Below are positions 26,190-34,213 of a stretch of 64,000 bases of DNA, in pieces. Made by a program: the position numbers and the translations under genes. The stretch's first letter is position 1; each line of letters begins with the position of its first letter. This DNA comes from Massilia agilis (lineage in GTDB: Bacteria; Pseudomonadota; Gammaproteobacteria; Burkholderiales; Burkholderiaceae_D), in contig NZ_JANUHB010000001.1 in NCBI RefSeq assembly GCF_024756255.1, forward strand, positions 868,001 through 932,000. Direction: 5' to 3'. A model generated the notes under the pieces. The model had not been told where the DNA came from. It saw only the letters and a program-made list of their open reading frames with translations, and searched no databases.

Positions 26190-27128
26190 TCACCCCATCG
26201 CCTTGCCGGCCTCGCGCCGCTGTTTGGCCACCAGCACCGCGACCGCGCACGAGGCACGCCGCGTCATCGTCGAGTCGGCGCGGCTGGTCAGGATGACCGG
26301 CACCCGTGCGCCGAGCACGATGCCGGCTGCGTCTGCCCCGGCCAGGAACGACAGGCTCTTGGCCAGCATGTTCCCGGCTTCCAGGTCCGGCACCAGCAGC
26401 ACGTTGGCGCGGCCCGCCACGGGCGAATCGATGCCCTTGATGCGCGCCGCCTCCGGGTCGATGGCGTTGTCCAGCGCGAGCGGACCGTCGACCACGGCGC
26501 CGGTCACCTGGTGGCGGTCCACCATCTTGCACAGCGCCGCCGCCTCGATCGTCGAAGGCACCTTCGGGTTCACGGTCTCCATCGCCGACAGGATCGCCAC
26601 CCGCACCTCGGGGAACATCAGCGCATGCCCCAGGTCGATCGCGTTTTGCAGGATGTCCTTTTTCTCTTCCAGGGTGGGCGCAATGTTCACGGCGGCGTCG
26701 GTGATGATCAGGGCGTTCTCATGGCCCGGCACATCCATGACGAAGCAGTGGCTGACCCGGCGGCCGGTGCGCAGCCCTGCATCGCGCCGCACCACCGCGG
26801 CCATCAGCTCGTCGGTATGCAGGCTGCCCTTCATCAGCGCTTCGGCCTTCCCTTCGCGCACCAGCTGCACCGCGCAATCGGCGGCCGCTTCGCTGTACGG
26901 CGCGTCCACCACCTGGTAGTCCGACAGCGACACGCCGCATTCGCCGGCGACCGCCTTGATGCGCTCGGCGGGACCGACCAGGATCGGCGCGATCAGGTTC
27001 AGTTGCGCGGCCTCGACCGCGCCGCAAAGCGAACTCTTGTCGCACGGGTGCACCACGGCGGTCGGCAGCGCCGGCAACGTCTGGCAGTAGTCGATCAGGC
27101 GCTGGTACTTCTCGTGTTTGTTGTCCAT
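26190..27128 (-). CDS. Phosphate acetyl/butyryltransferase family protein
   Basis: 312-residue transferase that exchanges CoA of a short acyl-CoA for phosphate, making acyl phosphate for the downstream kinase. It corresponds to the PTA_PTB domain only, as in phosphotransbutyrylase or the C-terminal half of enoyl-CoA hydratase/phosphate acetyltransferase fusions; the hydratase (MaoC) part is absent. Typical blocks are the GSLHTDELM and VMDVPGHENALIITDAAVN segments. It sits 33 bases after DUF3141 and four before ackA. Whether it prefers acetyl, propionyl or (hydroxy)butyryl groups is not visible. Confidence 0.9.
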   Translation of the reverse strand: MDNKHEKYQRLIDYCQTLPALPTAVVHPCDKSSLCGAVEAAQLNLIAPILVGPAERIKAVAGECGVSLSDYQVVDAPYSEAAADCAVQLVREGKAEALMKGSLHTDELMAAVVRRDAGLRTGRRVSHCFVMDVPGHENALIITDAAVNIAPTLEEKKDILQNAIDLGHALMFPEVRVAILSAMETVNPKVPSTIEAAALCKMVDRHQVTGAVVDGPLALDNAIDPEAARIKGIDSPVAGRANVLLVPDLEAGNMLAKSLSFLAGADAAGIVLGARVPVILTSRADSTMTRRASCAVAVLVAKQRREAGKAMG

Positions 27129-27161
27129 GTCGTTCCCTTTCAGGAGGTTGTGGCGAACGGC

Positions 27162-29477
27162 TCAGCGCACCGCCTGGATGCGCCGCTCCACCGGCGGGCG
27201 CGCGCCCAGCACGGAGCGGATCCGCTCGAGCATGGCAACCTGCTCCTGGCTCGGCCGCACCGCCTGCACGCGCGGGTCCGCGATCAGCTTGTCGAGCAGC
27301 GTGAGCAGCCGGGTCCGGTCGCCGGGGTCCTTCAGCAGGGCCGGCAGCGACAGCAGCGCCTGCTCCGGCTCGTAGCGCGCGATGATCTCCTGCTCGCCCC
27401 GGGTGCGGCGCGCCTGCTCGGGCGGAACCTTGGGCAGGAAGTCGGCGTAATCGCGCGCCAGTTCGTCGATCGTTTCCAGGCGCGACAGCGGCAACGGCTC
27501 GCCGTGCCGCATCAGCAGCACGCCGGCGCGGGCGAAGGCCTCGGCGTAGCCGCCTTGCGTGATCGAGGCGAGCGCCTCCTTCACGTATGGCAGGTCGCGC
27601 GGCTCGACCACCGGCTTGATGCGCGCCGCCTCGGCCTTGTGCTTGTCGGCCAGGTACATCGCGAACATGTTGGCGTACACCCCGAAGAACGCGGCCTCGG
27701 TGGTGGCGTCGCGCATCGCCCGGTACAGCTCGAGCGAGGCGCTCACGAGCTCGGCGCCGATTTCCTCGAGCTGGCGCGCCGGCTTGTCCGCCTCGACCGG
27801 CTTGCGATGCTCGCGCACAGCCTGCGCGGCCGGCCCGAGCCAGGCGAACCACGGGTTCAGGTCCGACATGGCCCAGTGCTGCACGCGCAGCGGGTGGAAC
27901 TGGCGCAGCAGCCGCGCGCTCCAGTCGGACGACTGCGCCTGCACGGCCGGCTGCGCGAACAGCTCATAGGCGCGCTGGGTGAATTCGGACACCGCCTCGA
28001 CCGCCTCGAACGGGCGCTCGTCCACGCGCGAAAAGCGATTGACGCGCGCGTTGATCTCCTCCAGCCGCAGCTCGCGGAACTCGACCTCGTACTCGACCTT
28101 GCCGTCCTCGCCCTTGTGCTCGAGGATGTCCATGCCGTACAGGCCAGGCGGCATGCGCTCGATGGTCTGCAGCACCGACACCAGCTGGGTGTACTCCTTC
28201 TTGGCGACCTTGCCCGACACGAAAATGCCGAGGTGGCCGATGTTCTTGTGCATGAGGCCGACGATCACCTGCCCGCGCGCCTTGATCTCGTCGGTGCTGC
28301 CGTAGATGTCGGCCACCCAATTGAAGGCCTGCTGCGGCGGCGTGATGTTGTCGCCCATCGACGCGAACAGCACGATAGGCACCTTGATGTCGCGCAGGTC
28401 GAAAGCGCTGCCGCCGGCCGACTTCACGTCGCCCGACCACAGCTTGTTCCCGACGAACAGGTTCTTCGTGATGAACTCGATCTCCTCGCGGTTCATCAGG
28501 TAGTAGCCGCCCCACCAGCGTTCAAAGTCGAGGAAGCGCGGCGGCTCCGTGTCGACGTTGGCGTACACCGTGCGGTACTTGCCCCACAGCGAATTGGCCG
28601 GGTTCAGGTTCTCGAAGTTGTAGACCAGCCAGGCGCCGTCGAAGATGCCGTTTCCCTGGTCGGCCGTATAGGACGCGAGCCACGAGCCGCCCAGCATGCC
28701 GCCGGTGTAGCGCATTGGATTGTCGCCCTCGCCCGTGCTCCAGGCGCCGGCCCAGTACGACATCGGCGCGCCGTTGATCAGGATCGGGCCGGTATCTTCC
28801 GGCGACGATGAGCTCAGCATCATCGCGGCCCAGCCGCCCTGGCAGTTGCCGACGATGGCCGGCTTGGGGCTGTCCGGGTGCAGCTGGCGCACCTTGCGCA
28901 CGAACTGCTGCTCGGCGGCGCACACGTCGAGCAGGGTCTGGCCCGGCTCGGGGTCGCGGAAGAAGATCACGAAATACACCGGGTGCCCGGCACGCAGGGC
29001 GACGCCGACCTGGGAGTCGTCCTTGAAGCCGCCGATGCCGGGGCCATGGCCGGCGCGCGGGTCAATGATGAGGTAGGGCCGGCGGCGCGGATCGACCGTC
29101 ACGCCCTCCGGCGGAATGATGCGCACCAGCGCGTAGTTGACCGGGCGGTCGAAGGTGCGCCCGTCCAGCACCATCTCGAACTGGAAGTGCAGCATCGGCT
29201 GCAGGCCGTGCATGGCCTGCTCGACGAAGTTGTTGCCGCGCTGGCGCATCGTGTCCCAGAACAGGATCGAGCGCTGCATGGTGTCGATGGCGTACTGCCA
29301 GGCGCTGGCCGGATCGACGCCGGCCAGCAGCGCCGGCACCCGGCCGTCCTTGCCATCGACAGCGGCGCGCACGCGGTCGCCGAATTCGTTGAGCGCCGTC
29401 TCGGTGCGCTTGCGGTAAAGCAGGCCGATCTTGATGCCGATATCATTGCTGCGCGCTAGCTGGGTTCCTGGATCCAT
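27162..29477 (-). CDS. DUF3141 family alpha/beta hydrolase (PHA-synthase-like, Cys nucleophile)
   Basis: 771-residue protein of the DUF3141 family, sometimes labelled 3-hydroxyalkanoate synthetase-like. An alpha/beta-hydrolase core covers about residues 115-430. The nucleophile elbow is GNCQGG with C212, the G-x-C-x-G box of PhaC enzymes, with D376 (SMGDNITPP) and H415 (GHLGIF) as likely partners. A long helical C-terminal part without clear similarity follows. A ribosome site GAGGTGA precedes the ATG. First gene of an eight-gene operon with phosphotransacylase, kinase, CoA-transferase and FabI, and preceded by a DosR-like box. An acyl-CoA or polyhydroxyalkanoate-related reaction is likely but not shown. 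Confidence 0.88.
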   Translation of the reverse strand: MDPGTQLARSNDIGIKIGLLYRKRTETALNEFGDRVRAAVDGKDGRVPALLAGVDPASAWQYAIDTMQRSILFWDTMRQRGNNFVEQAMHGLQPMLHFQFEMVLDGRTFDRPVNYALVRIIPPEGVTVDPRRRPYLIIDPRAGHGPGIGGFKDDSQVGVALRAGHPVYFVIFFRDPEPGQTLLDVCAAEQQFVRKVRQLHPDSPKPAIVGNCQGGWAAMMLSSSSPEDTGPILINGAPMSYWAGAWSTGEGDNPMRYTGGMLGGSWLASYTADQGNGIFDGAWLVYNFENLNPANSLWGKYRTVYANVDTEPPRFLDFERWWGGYYLMNREEIEFITKNLFVGNKLWSGDVKSAGGSAFDLRDIKVPIVLFASMGDNITPPQQAFNWVADIYGSTDEIKARGQVIVGLMHKNIGHLGIFVSGKVAKKEYTQLVSVLQTIERMPPGLYGMDILEHKGEDGKVEYEVEFRELRLEEINARVNRFSRVDERPFEAVEAVSEFTQRAYELFAQPAVQAQSSDWSARLLRQFHPLRVQHWAMSDLNPWFAWLGPAAQAVREHRKPVEADKPARQLEEIGAELVSASLELYRAMRDATTEAAFFGVYANMFAMYLADKHKAEAARIKPVVEPRDLPYVKEALASITQGGYAEAFARAGVLLMRHGEPLPLSRLETIDELARDYADFLPKVPPEQARRTRGEQEIIARYEPEQALLSLPALLKDPGDRTRLLTLLDKLIADPRVQAVRPSQEQVAMLERIRSVLGARPPVERRIQAVR

Positions 29478-29577
29478 CTGGTCACCTCGACGTCGGGGTA
29501 AGGAAGTGCCGTGCTCGCAGCGGCTGGGCCGCTGGATGTCGGGTACATGGTCTTATCGCGAGGCCACGGCGGCAATG

Positions 29578-29592
29578 CGACCAAAGTCCAAT
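29578..29592 (-). promoter_or_regulatory. DosR/NarL-like box upstream of the DUF3141 operon (site C)
   Basis: CGACCAAAGTCCAAT on the plus strand; in the transcribed direction ATT-GGAC-TTTG-GTCG. It lies about 100 bases before the DUF3141 start. A weak -10 candidate, GATAAG, follows about 21 bases downstream. Confidence 0.5.
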
Positions 29593-29640
29593 GACGCTTG
29601 ACGGGAGTAGCGCGTGAGGGTGGGCTCGCGAGCCCGCGCG

Positions 29641-30471
29641 TCACAGGCGGTACGGCCAGTAATCGGGATCCGATTCGATGTGCTGTTCCAGCCGCGATGG
29701 CGGCAGCCCGGTCAGCGCGCGCAGCTCGCGCGCCATGTGCGCCTGGTCGGCGTAGCCCAGTTCGGCCGCGAGCGCGGCGAGCGTGTCCCCTTCGGCAGCG
29801 CCGCTGCGCAGCGCGTAGACGGCCTCGTTCATGCGCTGCAGGCGGCGCGCCTGCGCCGGCGTCAGCCCCACCTGGGCGCGGTACTGCCGCTGCATCTGGC
29901 GCTCGCCCACGCCAAGGGTGCGCACCGTGGCAGCCAACCCACGCCGGGTTAGCTGGCGCAGGCTTTCGCCGAGGGTGCGGTTCCAGCGCTGGCGCGCGTC
30001 GAGCCAGCGCGGCAGCAGCCATGATTCGATCCACTGCGTTTGCGCAGCCTCGTCCCCTGCCCTGTCCCGCAATGCGGGCTGCCAGTCGTTCCATTCTTCA
30101 AGCAGCCACGACGCTGCGGCTTCGTCCCGGTCCTGCAGCCGCGCAGGCGCCTGTCCGGTCAGCAGCGCGAACGCGTCCGGGTAGAAGATCACGGACACGC
30201 AGCGCAGCGGGGCGAGCGTGACCGAGGTGACGGGCCGGGTGCGTGGACCGAACACGATCCAGTCCGGCATGGGCTTGAGCGCCCCGTCGTCGTCGGCCAG
30301 CACCGCCACATGGCCCTCGGTGAGCATCGTCACGCCGCAGTACACCATGGCCGGGAACCGGTTCAGGCGCGGCTGCGCGGGCGGCCACGGCTCGTCCAGC
30401 GTGGACATGAAGGCGATACCGAACACCGCCTCGGCCAGCTCGCCCGTCGGCACGTGCAGCGAGGTTTTCAT
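29641..30471 (-). CDS. AraC family transcriptional regulator
   Basis: 276-residue regulator with a variable N-terminal sensing domain and a C-terminal AraC-type double helix-turn-helix (about residues 165-265). The second-HTH region is seen as LAAELGYADQAHMARELRALTGLPPS, the hallmark of the family. The ATG at 30471 is preferred over a TTG one codon upstream. It ends 160 bases before the DUF3141 operon start in the same orientation, but promoter-like sequence and a DosR-like box separate them. MarC lies just upstream. Target unknown. Confidence 0.92.
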   Translation of the reverse strand: MKTSLHVPTGELAEAVFGIAFMSTLDEPWPPAQPRLNRFPAMVYCGVTMLTEGHVAVLADDDGALKPMPDWIVFGPRTRPVTSVTLAPLRCVSVIFYPDAFALLTGQAPARLQDRDEAAASWLLEEWNDWQPALRDRAGDEAAQTQWIESWLLPRWLDARQRWNRTLGESLRQLTRRGLAATVRTLGVGERQMQRQYRAQVGLTPAQARRLQRMNEAVYALRSGAAEGDTLAALAAELGYADQAHMARELRALTGLPPSRLEQHIESDPDYWPYRL

Positions 30472-30480
30472 CAATACTGT

Positions 30481-31077
30481 TTACAAGGTTTTGACGAAGG
30501 CGCGCACGCCGCCCAGCAGCATCTCGACCGACATCGCGGTCAGGATCAGGCCCATCAGGCGTTCGAACGCGGTCATCACCTGGGTGCCGAGCAGGCGCTG
30601 CAGGCGGTCCGCGCTCAGGAACACGGCCAGCCACACCACCGCAACGGCACCGAGTGCGGCAACGTGAATCGCGACTTCTTCGGTGGAGTTGGCGGTGAAC
30701 AGCAGCACGGTGGCCAGCGCCGAGGGACCGGCCAGTGCGGGAATCGCCAGCGGCACGATGAACGGCTCGCCCCCTTCGGTGCGGCCCAGCACGCCATCCG
30801 GGTGCGGGAACACCATGCGGATCGCGATCAGGAGCAGGATCACGCTGCCGCCGATGCGCAAGGATACTTCGGTCAGGTTCAGTGCCGCCAGGAAGTGGCG
30901 GCCGAAGAACATGAACAGCAGCAGGAGCAGGAAGGCGATCGCGCATTCGCGCACCACGATGCGCGAGCGGCGCGCGGGCGCGACCGGGTTCAGCGCGCTG
31001 ACGAACAGCGGCACGTTGCCGAACGGGTCTGTCACCAGCAATAGCAGGATGAAGGTCTGGAAAAAGCTTTGAGTCAT
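30481..31077 (-). CDS. MarC family integral membrane protein
   Basis: 198-residue inner-membrane protein with six predicted helices, of the MarC/UPF0056 family. It begins with the typical LLLVTDPFGNVPLFVSAL helix and has the central block PLAIPALAGPSALATVLLF. MarC was once linked to multiple antibiotic resistance, and that link has been withdrawn; some relatives are suggested amino-acid exporters. The ATG at 31077 is chosen over a TTG two codons upstream. It may share a transcript with the AraC gene, whose start is nine bases downstream. Confidence 0.92.
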   Translation of the reverse strand: MTQSFFQTFILLLLVTDPFGNVPLFVSALNPVAPARRSRIVVRECAIAFLLLLLFMFFGRHFLAALNLTEVSLRIGGSVILLLIAIRMVFPHPDGVLGRTEGGEPFIVPLAIPALAGPSALATVLLFTANSTEEVAIHVAALGAVAVVWLAVFLSADRLQRLLGTQVMTAFERLMGLILTAMSVEMLLGGVRAFVKTL

Positions 31078-31145
31078 TGGCAAATCGGCATCGGATGGAA
31101 TCGTCCGATATTAACCGATATGCACGTCTGCTGGCGTGGTGGAAA

Positions 31146-31167
31146 GGCGCCGGCCGATACCGGCGCC
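31146..31167 (-). terminator. Strong hairpin, possible terminator of the 54-residue gene
   Basis: GGCGCCGG (31146-31153) and CCGGCGCC (31160-31167) form an 8-bp stem around a 6-base loop. On the minus strand it is followed only by TTTCC, so termination would be weak. Confidence 0.4.
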
Positions 31168-31173
31168 CTGGAA

Positions 31174-31338
31174 CTACTTCGACTTGGACGACTTGGTCTC
31201 GCCGTGCTCGGCGCGCTGCTTGTTCACGATGCGCGCCGCCACTTCCTTCTCGCGGCCGGGATAGCGGTGTTCCTTCTCAAACTTGTTCTCGAGTTCCTTG
31301 TACTCGCGTTCACGTTTCGGACTGGCTCCGGTAGGCAT
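31174..31338 (-). CDS. Small conserved basic/charged protein (54 residues)
   Basis: Short gene starting at ATG 31338 with the ribosome site AAAGGAG nine bases upstream and ending TAG at 31174-31176. The product begins MPTGASPKREREYKELEN, is rich in Lys, Glu and Arg, includes GREKEVAARIVNKQR and ends in a KSSKSK tail. Small proteins with the block (E)VAARIVNKQRAE occur across proteobacteria and are often named plasmid stabilisation protein without evidence. Likely a soluble, highly helical stress-type or nucleic-acid-binding protein. It reads opposite to the island genes and next to MarC. Confidence 0.8.
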   Translation of the reverse strand: MPTGASPKREREYKELENKFEKEHRYPGREKEVAARIVNKQRAEHGETKSSKSK

Positions 31339-31450
31339 GGCGATCTCCTTTCCAACTCAGATACACGCAGCTTAGACCCGTGACTTCGCCGTTTCTGTGG
31401 GGTAGCGCACGCAATTTAGGAACCAAGCGAAAACTTGCGGAGGGTAGCAG

Positions 31451-31819
31451 ATGACCTATGATGGAGCCGTGAATGCCTTCACCAAACGACTGGAAAACGA
31501 CGTCGCCGCCATCAAGACAGACCTGTCCGTGGTTCGATCGAACTACGCCACGAAGGCAGACCTGAGCGAGGTCGCCAACAGTCTGATCAAATGGATGATT
31601 GCGACCACAATCGGCGTCGTGGCTGCGATGATCAGCATTGCAGTCGGCTTTGTGGCCGTACTCACCTTCCGTCTAGACAACACGTCTCCAAAAGCTGTGG
31701 CGCCCTCGGCCCCAATCGGGATTACGGTCCCTACCCGGTACCGGCCCACGGCCCGCTTCCGAGTGCCCAGCCGGACGGGACCAGATGTAAGAAGGGCACA
31801 GCAGACTCCCTCGAACTAG
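31451..31819 (+). CDS. Small coiled-coil, single-pass membrane protein
   Basis: 122 residues with GGAGGG twelve bases before the ATG. An N-terminal coiled coil (AFTKRLENDVAAIKTDL) leads into one strong membrane helix, about residues 48-75 (WMIATTIGVVAAMISIAVGF). The Arg/Pro-rich tail after VPTRYRP looks unlike a natural end and may come from a frameshift. The layout resembles DUF1640 or XhlA-like small membrane proteins. No function can be assigned. Its stop codon overlaps the antisense CxxCH remnant. Confidence 0.6.
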   Translation: MTYDGAVNAFTKRLENDVAAIKTDLSVVRSNYATKADLSEVANSLIKWMIATTIGVVAAMISIAVGFVAVLTFRLDNTSPKAVAPSAPIGITVPTRYRPTARFRVPSRTGPDVRRAQQTPSN

Positions 31820-31974
31820 CACTTGCCGGTGATATGCGTTTTTGCCGGGTCTGTCGTTAGATAGCGTCCGTTTCCTGTGGTTTTATCGATTCCCGCGAAC
31901 TGTACATCTCCATCGTGATGGCAGCCGCTGCAGTTTTCGAAGTTCTCCAGTATTTTCCTTTCCGAATCACCATT
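31816..31974 (-). pseudogene. Remnant ORF with a CxxCH heme-type motif
   Basis: A 52-codon open frame on the minus strand that follows an in-frame TAA at 31975-31977 and lacks any ATG, GTG or TTG start before the motif. It reads NFENCSGCHHDGDVQFAG in the middle and ends in TGKC. CSGCH is a c-type cytochrome heme signature and could be the 3' end of a lost gene. Chance cannot be excluded. Confidence 0.3.
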
Positions 31975-32152
31975 TTAGGCTGAACTGACAAAAATCAGCA
32001 GCAGATCGTTTGTTCTCCTCGTTAGGTTAAATGCCGGCGTGCTTCGGCTTGCTATGTTACACCTCCAGCGCGATGCGATTCGAACTAAGAATGAGTGCTT
32101 CATGGCAATCGAGTGTTGAGGGCAGTTTGGCAACTAACTGGGGGGATATACA
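31820..32152. other. 333-bp AT-rich intergenic region
   Basis: Besides the antisense CxxCH remnant in its left half, no gene is seen. The right part should hold the promoter of the lectin gene; no clear -35/-10 pair stands out. The strong ribosome site GGGGGGAT at 32140-32147 serves the lectin ATG. Composition is visibly richer in A and T than the flanking chromosome. Confidence 0.5.
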
Positions 32153-33148
32153 ATGCCACTAAAGGAAAAGACTTCTAATTTTCTAGTAGCACTCAGATCA
32201 ATAATGCTTGCAGCAATCTGCTCAGCGGGCTCAGTGGGCTCAGCTGGAAACTATCTTGGCCCGGGCACACAGCTCTATATGGGCCAATCAATAAGATCCT
32301 ATGCTGGCACATATAGCCTAACAATGCAGGCAGACGGTAACCTCGTCATGTATCGCAATGACGGCACTGTACGCTATCGCTTCGCAAAAGGCGGTTGGTT
32401 CGCGGCAATGCAAACTGACGGCAATTTCGTAGAGTACAATGGAATAATGAGCCCCATATGGAACAGCGGAACATGGGGTCATCCGGGATCATTCCTTGCA
32501 GTACAGGACGACGGCAATCTTGTTGTCTATAGCCCAGGCGGGACACCGCTGTGGAACATTGGGGCCGAGCCAGGACCAAAGGATCCACGACTTCAGGCAG
32601 ATGTTGTCGGCCGCGACCTTGATGTAGCAGTCGGGGACTTTCTTGGTCATATCGGCCTGTTTGACGGTGGTGGAAACGTAATCGAGGCCGTCACTAACGA
32701 CGAAGACCAAAACGGCATTCGCATAGTCACCTTAAATCAATTCAAATCCACGACACATAATTTTTGGGGCACCGCGTCCGCCAATATTCCATCAGGTTTT
32801 ACGGAAATTGGCTGCTACCAGATATTCTGCTCTTACGACGGCCGTGATTTCGAGCAACTCCAGATGCGTACCGCCATGGTCAGGTTTGCGCTTCTTGAAC
32901 GACAACTAGGTTCTACCTATACCTTGTCACCGTCGTGGTATTCCGGCACGTGGGACGTATTTCGGTCGCTGCCTGTGCGGGGGTCTTTTCGGTGCGACAG
33001 TTTTGTTGTAGCAACGATGTCAATGCCTGGGCGATACGCGTCACGAACTACGAGCGCGATTAATTGGGAAAATTTCATAAGGACACTCGCCAACTCATAC
33101 ATCAGAACCCCAAACACAGTTTTTGCAAGCCTGACCGCTTATCGCTAG
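32153..33148 (+). CDS. Secreted bulb-type lectin with papain-like (NlpC/P60 superfamily) C-terminal domain
   Basis: 331-residue exported protein. A signal peptide covers about residues 1-31. Residues 34-140 form one bulb-type mannose-binding lectin domain with three QxDxNxVxY sites: MQADGNLVMY (58-67), MQTDGNFVEY (86-95) and VQDDGNLVVY (117-126). Residues 150-331 look like a circularly permuted NlpC/P60/YiiX-type hydrolase: His166 in GDFLGHIGLF comes first and Cys281 in FRCDSFVVAT later. The lectin motif is that of lectin-like bacteriocins (LlpA), which have two lectin domains and no hydrolase. Codon use is AT-richer than the neighbours. A coupled gene follows after 15 bases. The hydrolase call is inference from motif order. 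Confidence 0.78.
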   Translation: MPLKEKTSNFLVALRSIMLAAICSAGSVGSAGNYLGPGTQLYMGQSIRSYAGTYSLTMQADGNLVMYRNDGTVRYRFAKGGWFAAMQTDGNFVEYNGIMSPIWNSGTWGHPGSFLAVQDDGNLVVYSPGGTPLWNIGAEPGPKDPRLQADVVGRDLDVAVGDFLGHIGLFDGGGNVIEAVTNDEDQNGIRIVTLNQFKSTTHNFWGTASANIPSGFTEIGCYQIFCSYDGRDFEQLQMRTAMVRFALLERQLGSTYTLSPSWYSGTWDVFRSLPVRGSFRCDSFVVATMSMPGRYASRTTSAINWENFIRTLANSYIRTPNTVFASLTAYR

Positions 33149-33163
33149 CGACTAGAGGACCAA

Positions 33164-34213
33164 ATGACACCACATTTTCAAGTATGGAAGAAGTCTTTCG
33201 CCATGTGGGCGACAGCAATGTCAACATGTCTTTCGACCCAAACTTTTGCTCAAACTGGCGTCACGGATTTATTGTCGAACAAGTCCGCGAACGACTTATT
33301 TCGCCACTATCAAAACTCGCGCCCAAGCCCTTCGGAAGGACAGCAGCTGCTAATCGGAGTTTTGAACAAGAAATTACCGGTGAATGACGAGAATCTTCGA
33401 GCTGTGAGGGCAAGTTTGGCGAAAGCGCGGGGACGGGAGGATAAGATATTGTTGATAAGAGTGTTGGCGTCCATGTACACACCCGGCGACCGAAGTCCGC
33501 AGAATCTGCTTATCGAGAATGATATCAAGGGACTCGTCGATTCAGCAGATTTAGGCATCGCAAGAGAAGCGGCACTTGAATATTCACGCCTGGGATATCC
33601 ACTTGATCGCTACCAGGTTCTGAAACGTGCGCATGCCGCAAAGGTGTTGGGTGATGACGCCTATTATGGCGAGTTGGCGCACGGTCTACGCCTTTCATCA
33701 CCTGCAGACCAGTCCGAGATGTTGAGAGAGCTTGAGAAAGCGCACAACCAGTTTGCGAACGAAATACTTGCCACCACCTTCGGCGTTCCAAGACTGCTTG
33801 GACAACTAAACCGTGCACACCAGGAAGACGTCTTGAGGCTACTCCTTGACCACGAGCCAGGTTTTCCCATGGCTATCGACAGCTTTGGCTTGGTGGACTC
33901 CGTCAGATATGCCCTGTGGATTAACGCGGTGGCAACAATCGATTCAATGCTAAGCGGCAAGCCATACGCACGAGTGATTATCAGGCGACTGTCGTCCCCG
34001 AGCACCGACCCACGAAAAATCCTTGCTGTCTTCTCCAATCCAGAAGGAAACCGCGTTCTGAAAGAGACGACCGATATTTCGACCTTGTATCAGTTATTAG
34101 AGCGCACTCAGGGTTATTCGTATTCGCTACCCCAAAATGCGACGGTAACGAGCGCAGTAGCGTTGTTTTCAAGTCAACTACGAGCTCTGGGGGCTACACA
34201 AAACAAACCTTGA
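33164..34213 (+). CDS. Secreted helical protein coupled to the lectin gene, function unknown
   Basis: 349 residues. A signal peptide ends about residue 30 (STQTFAQ). The mature part is almost entirely helical with recurring Leu/Ala-rich helices, in the style of HEAT or other alpha-solenoid proteins, and has no catalytic motif I recognise. The ATG follows the lectin stop by 15 bases with its own AGAGGA site, so the two are co-translated. Base composition is AT-rich like the lectin gene. An immunity protein, chaperone or second toxin subunit are all possible; none is shown. Confidence 0.75.
   Translation: MTPHFQVWKKSFAMWATAMSTCLSTQTFAQTGVTDLLSNKSANDLFRHYQNSRPSPSEGQQLLIGVLNKKLPVNDENLRAVRASLAKARGREDKILLIRVLASMYTPGDRSPQNLLIENDIKGLVDSADLGIAREAALEYSRLGYPLDRYQVLKRAHAAKVLGDDAYYGELAHGLRLSSPADQSEMLRELEKAHNQFANEILATTFGVPRLLGQLNRAHQEDVLRLLLDHEPGFPMAIDSFGLVDSVRYALWINAVATIDSMLSGKPYARVIIRRLSSPSTDPRKILAVFSNPEGNRVLKETTDISTLYQLLERTQGYSYSLPQNATVTSAVALFSSQLRALGATQNKP

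Noticed and set aside
29641-31077. AraC and MarC as part of the DUF3141 operon
   Set aside because: About 160 bases with a DosR-like box and promoter-like sequence separate the AraC gene from the DUF3141 start.
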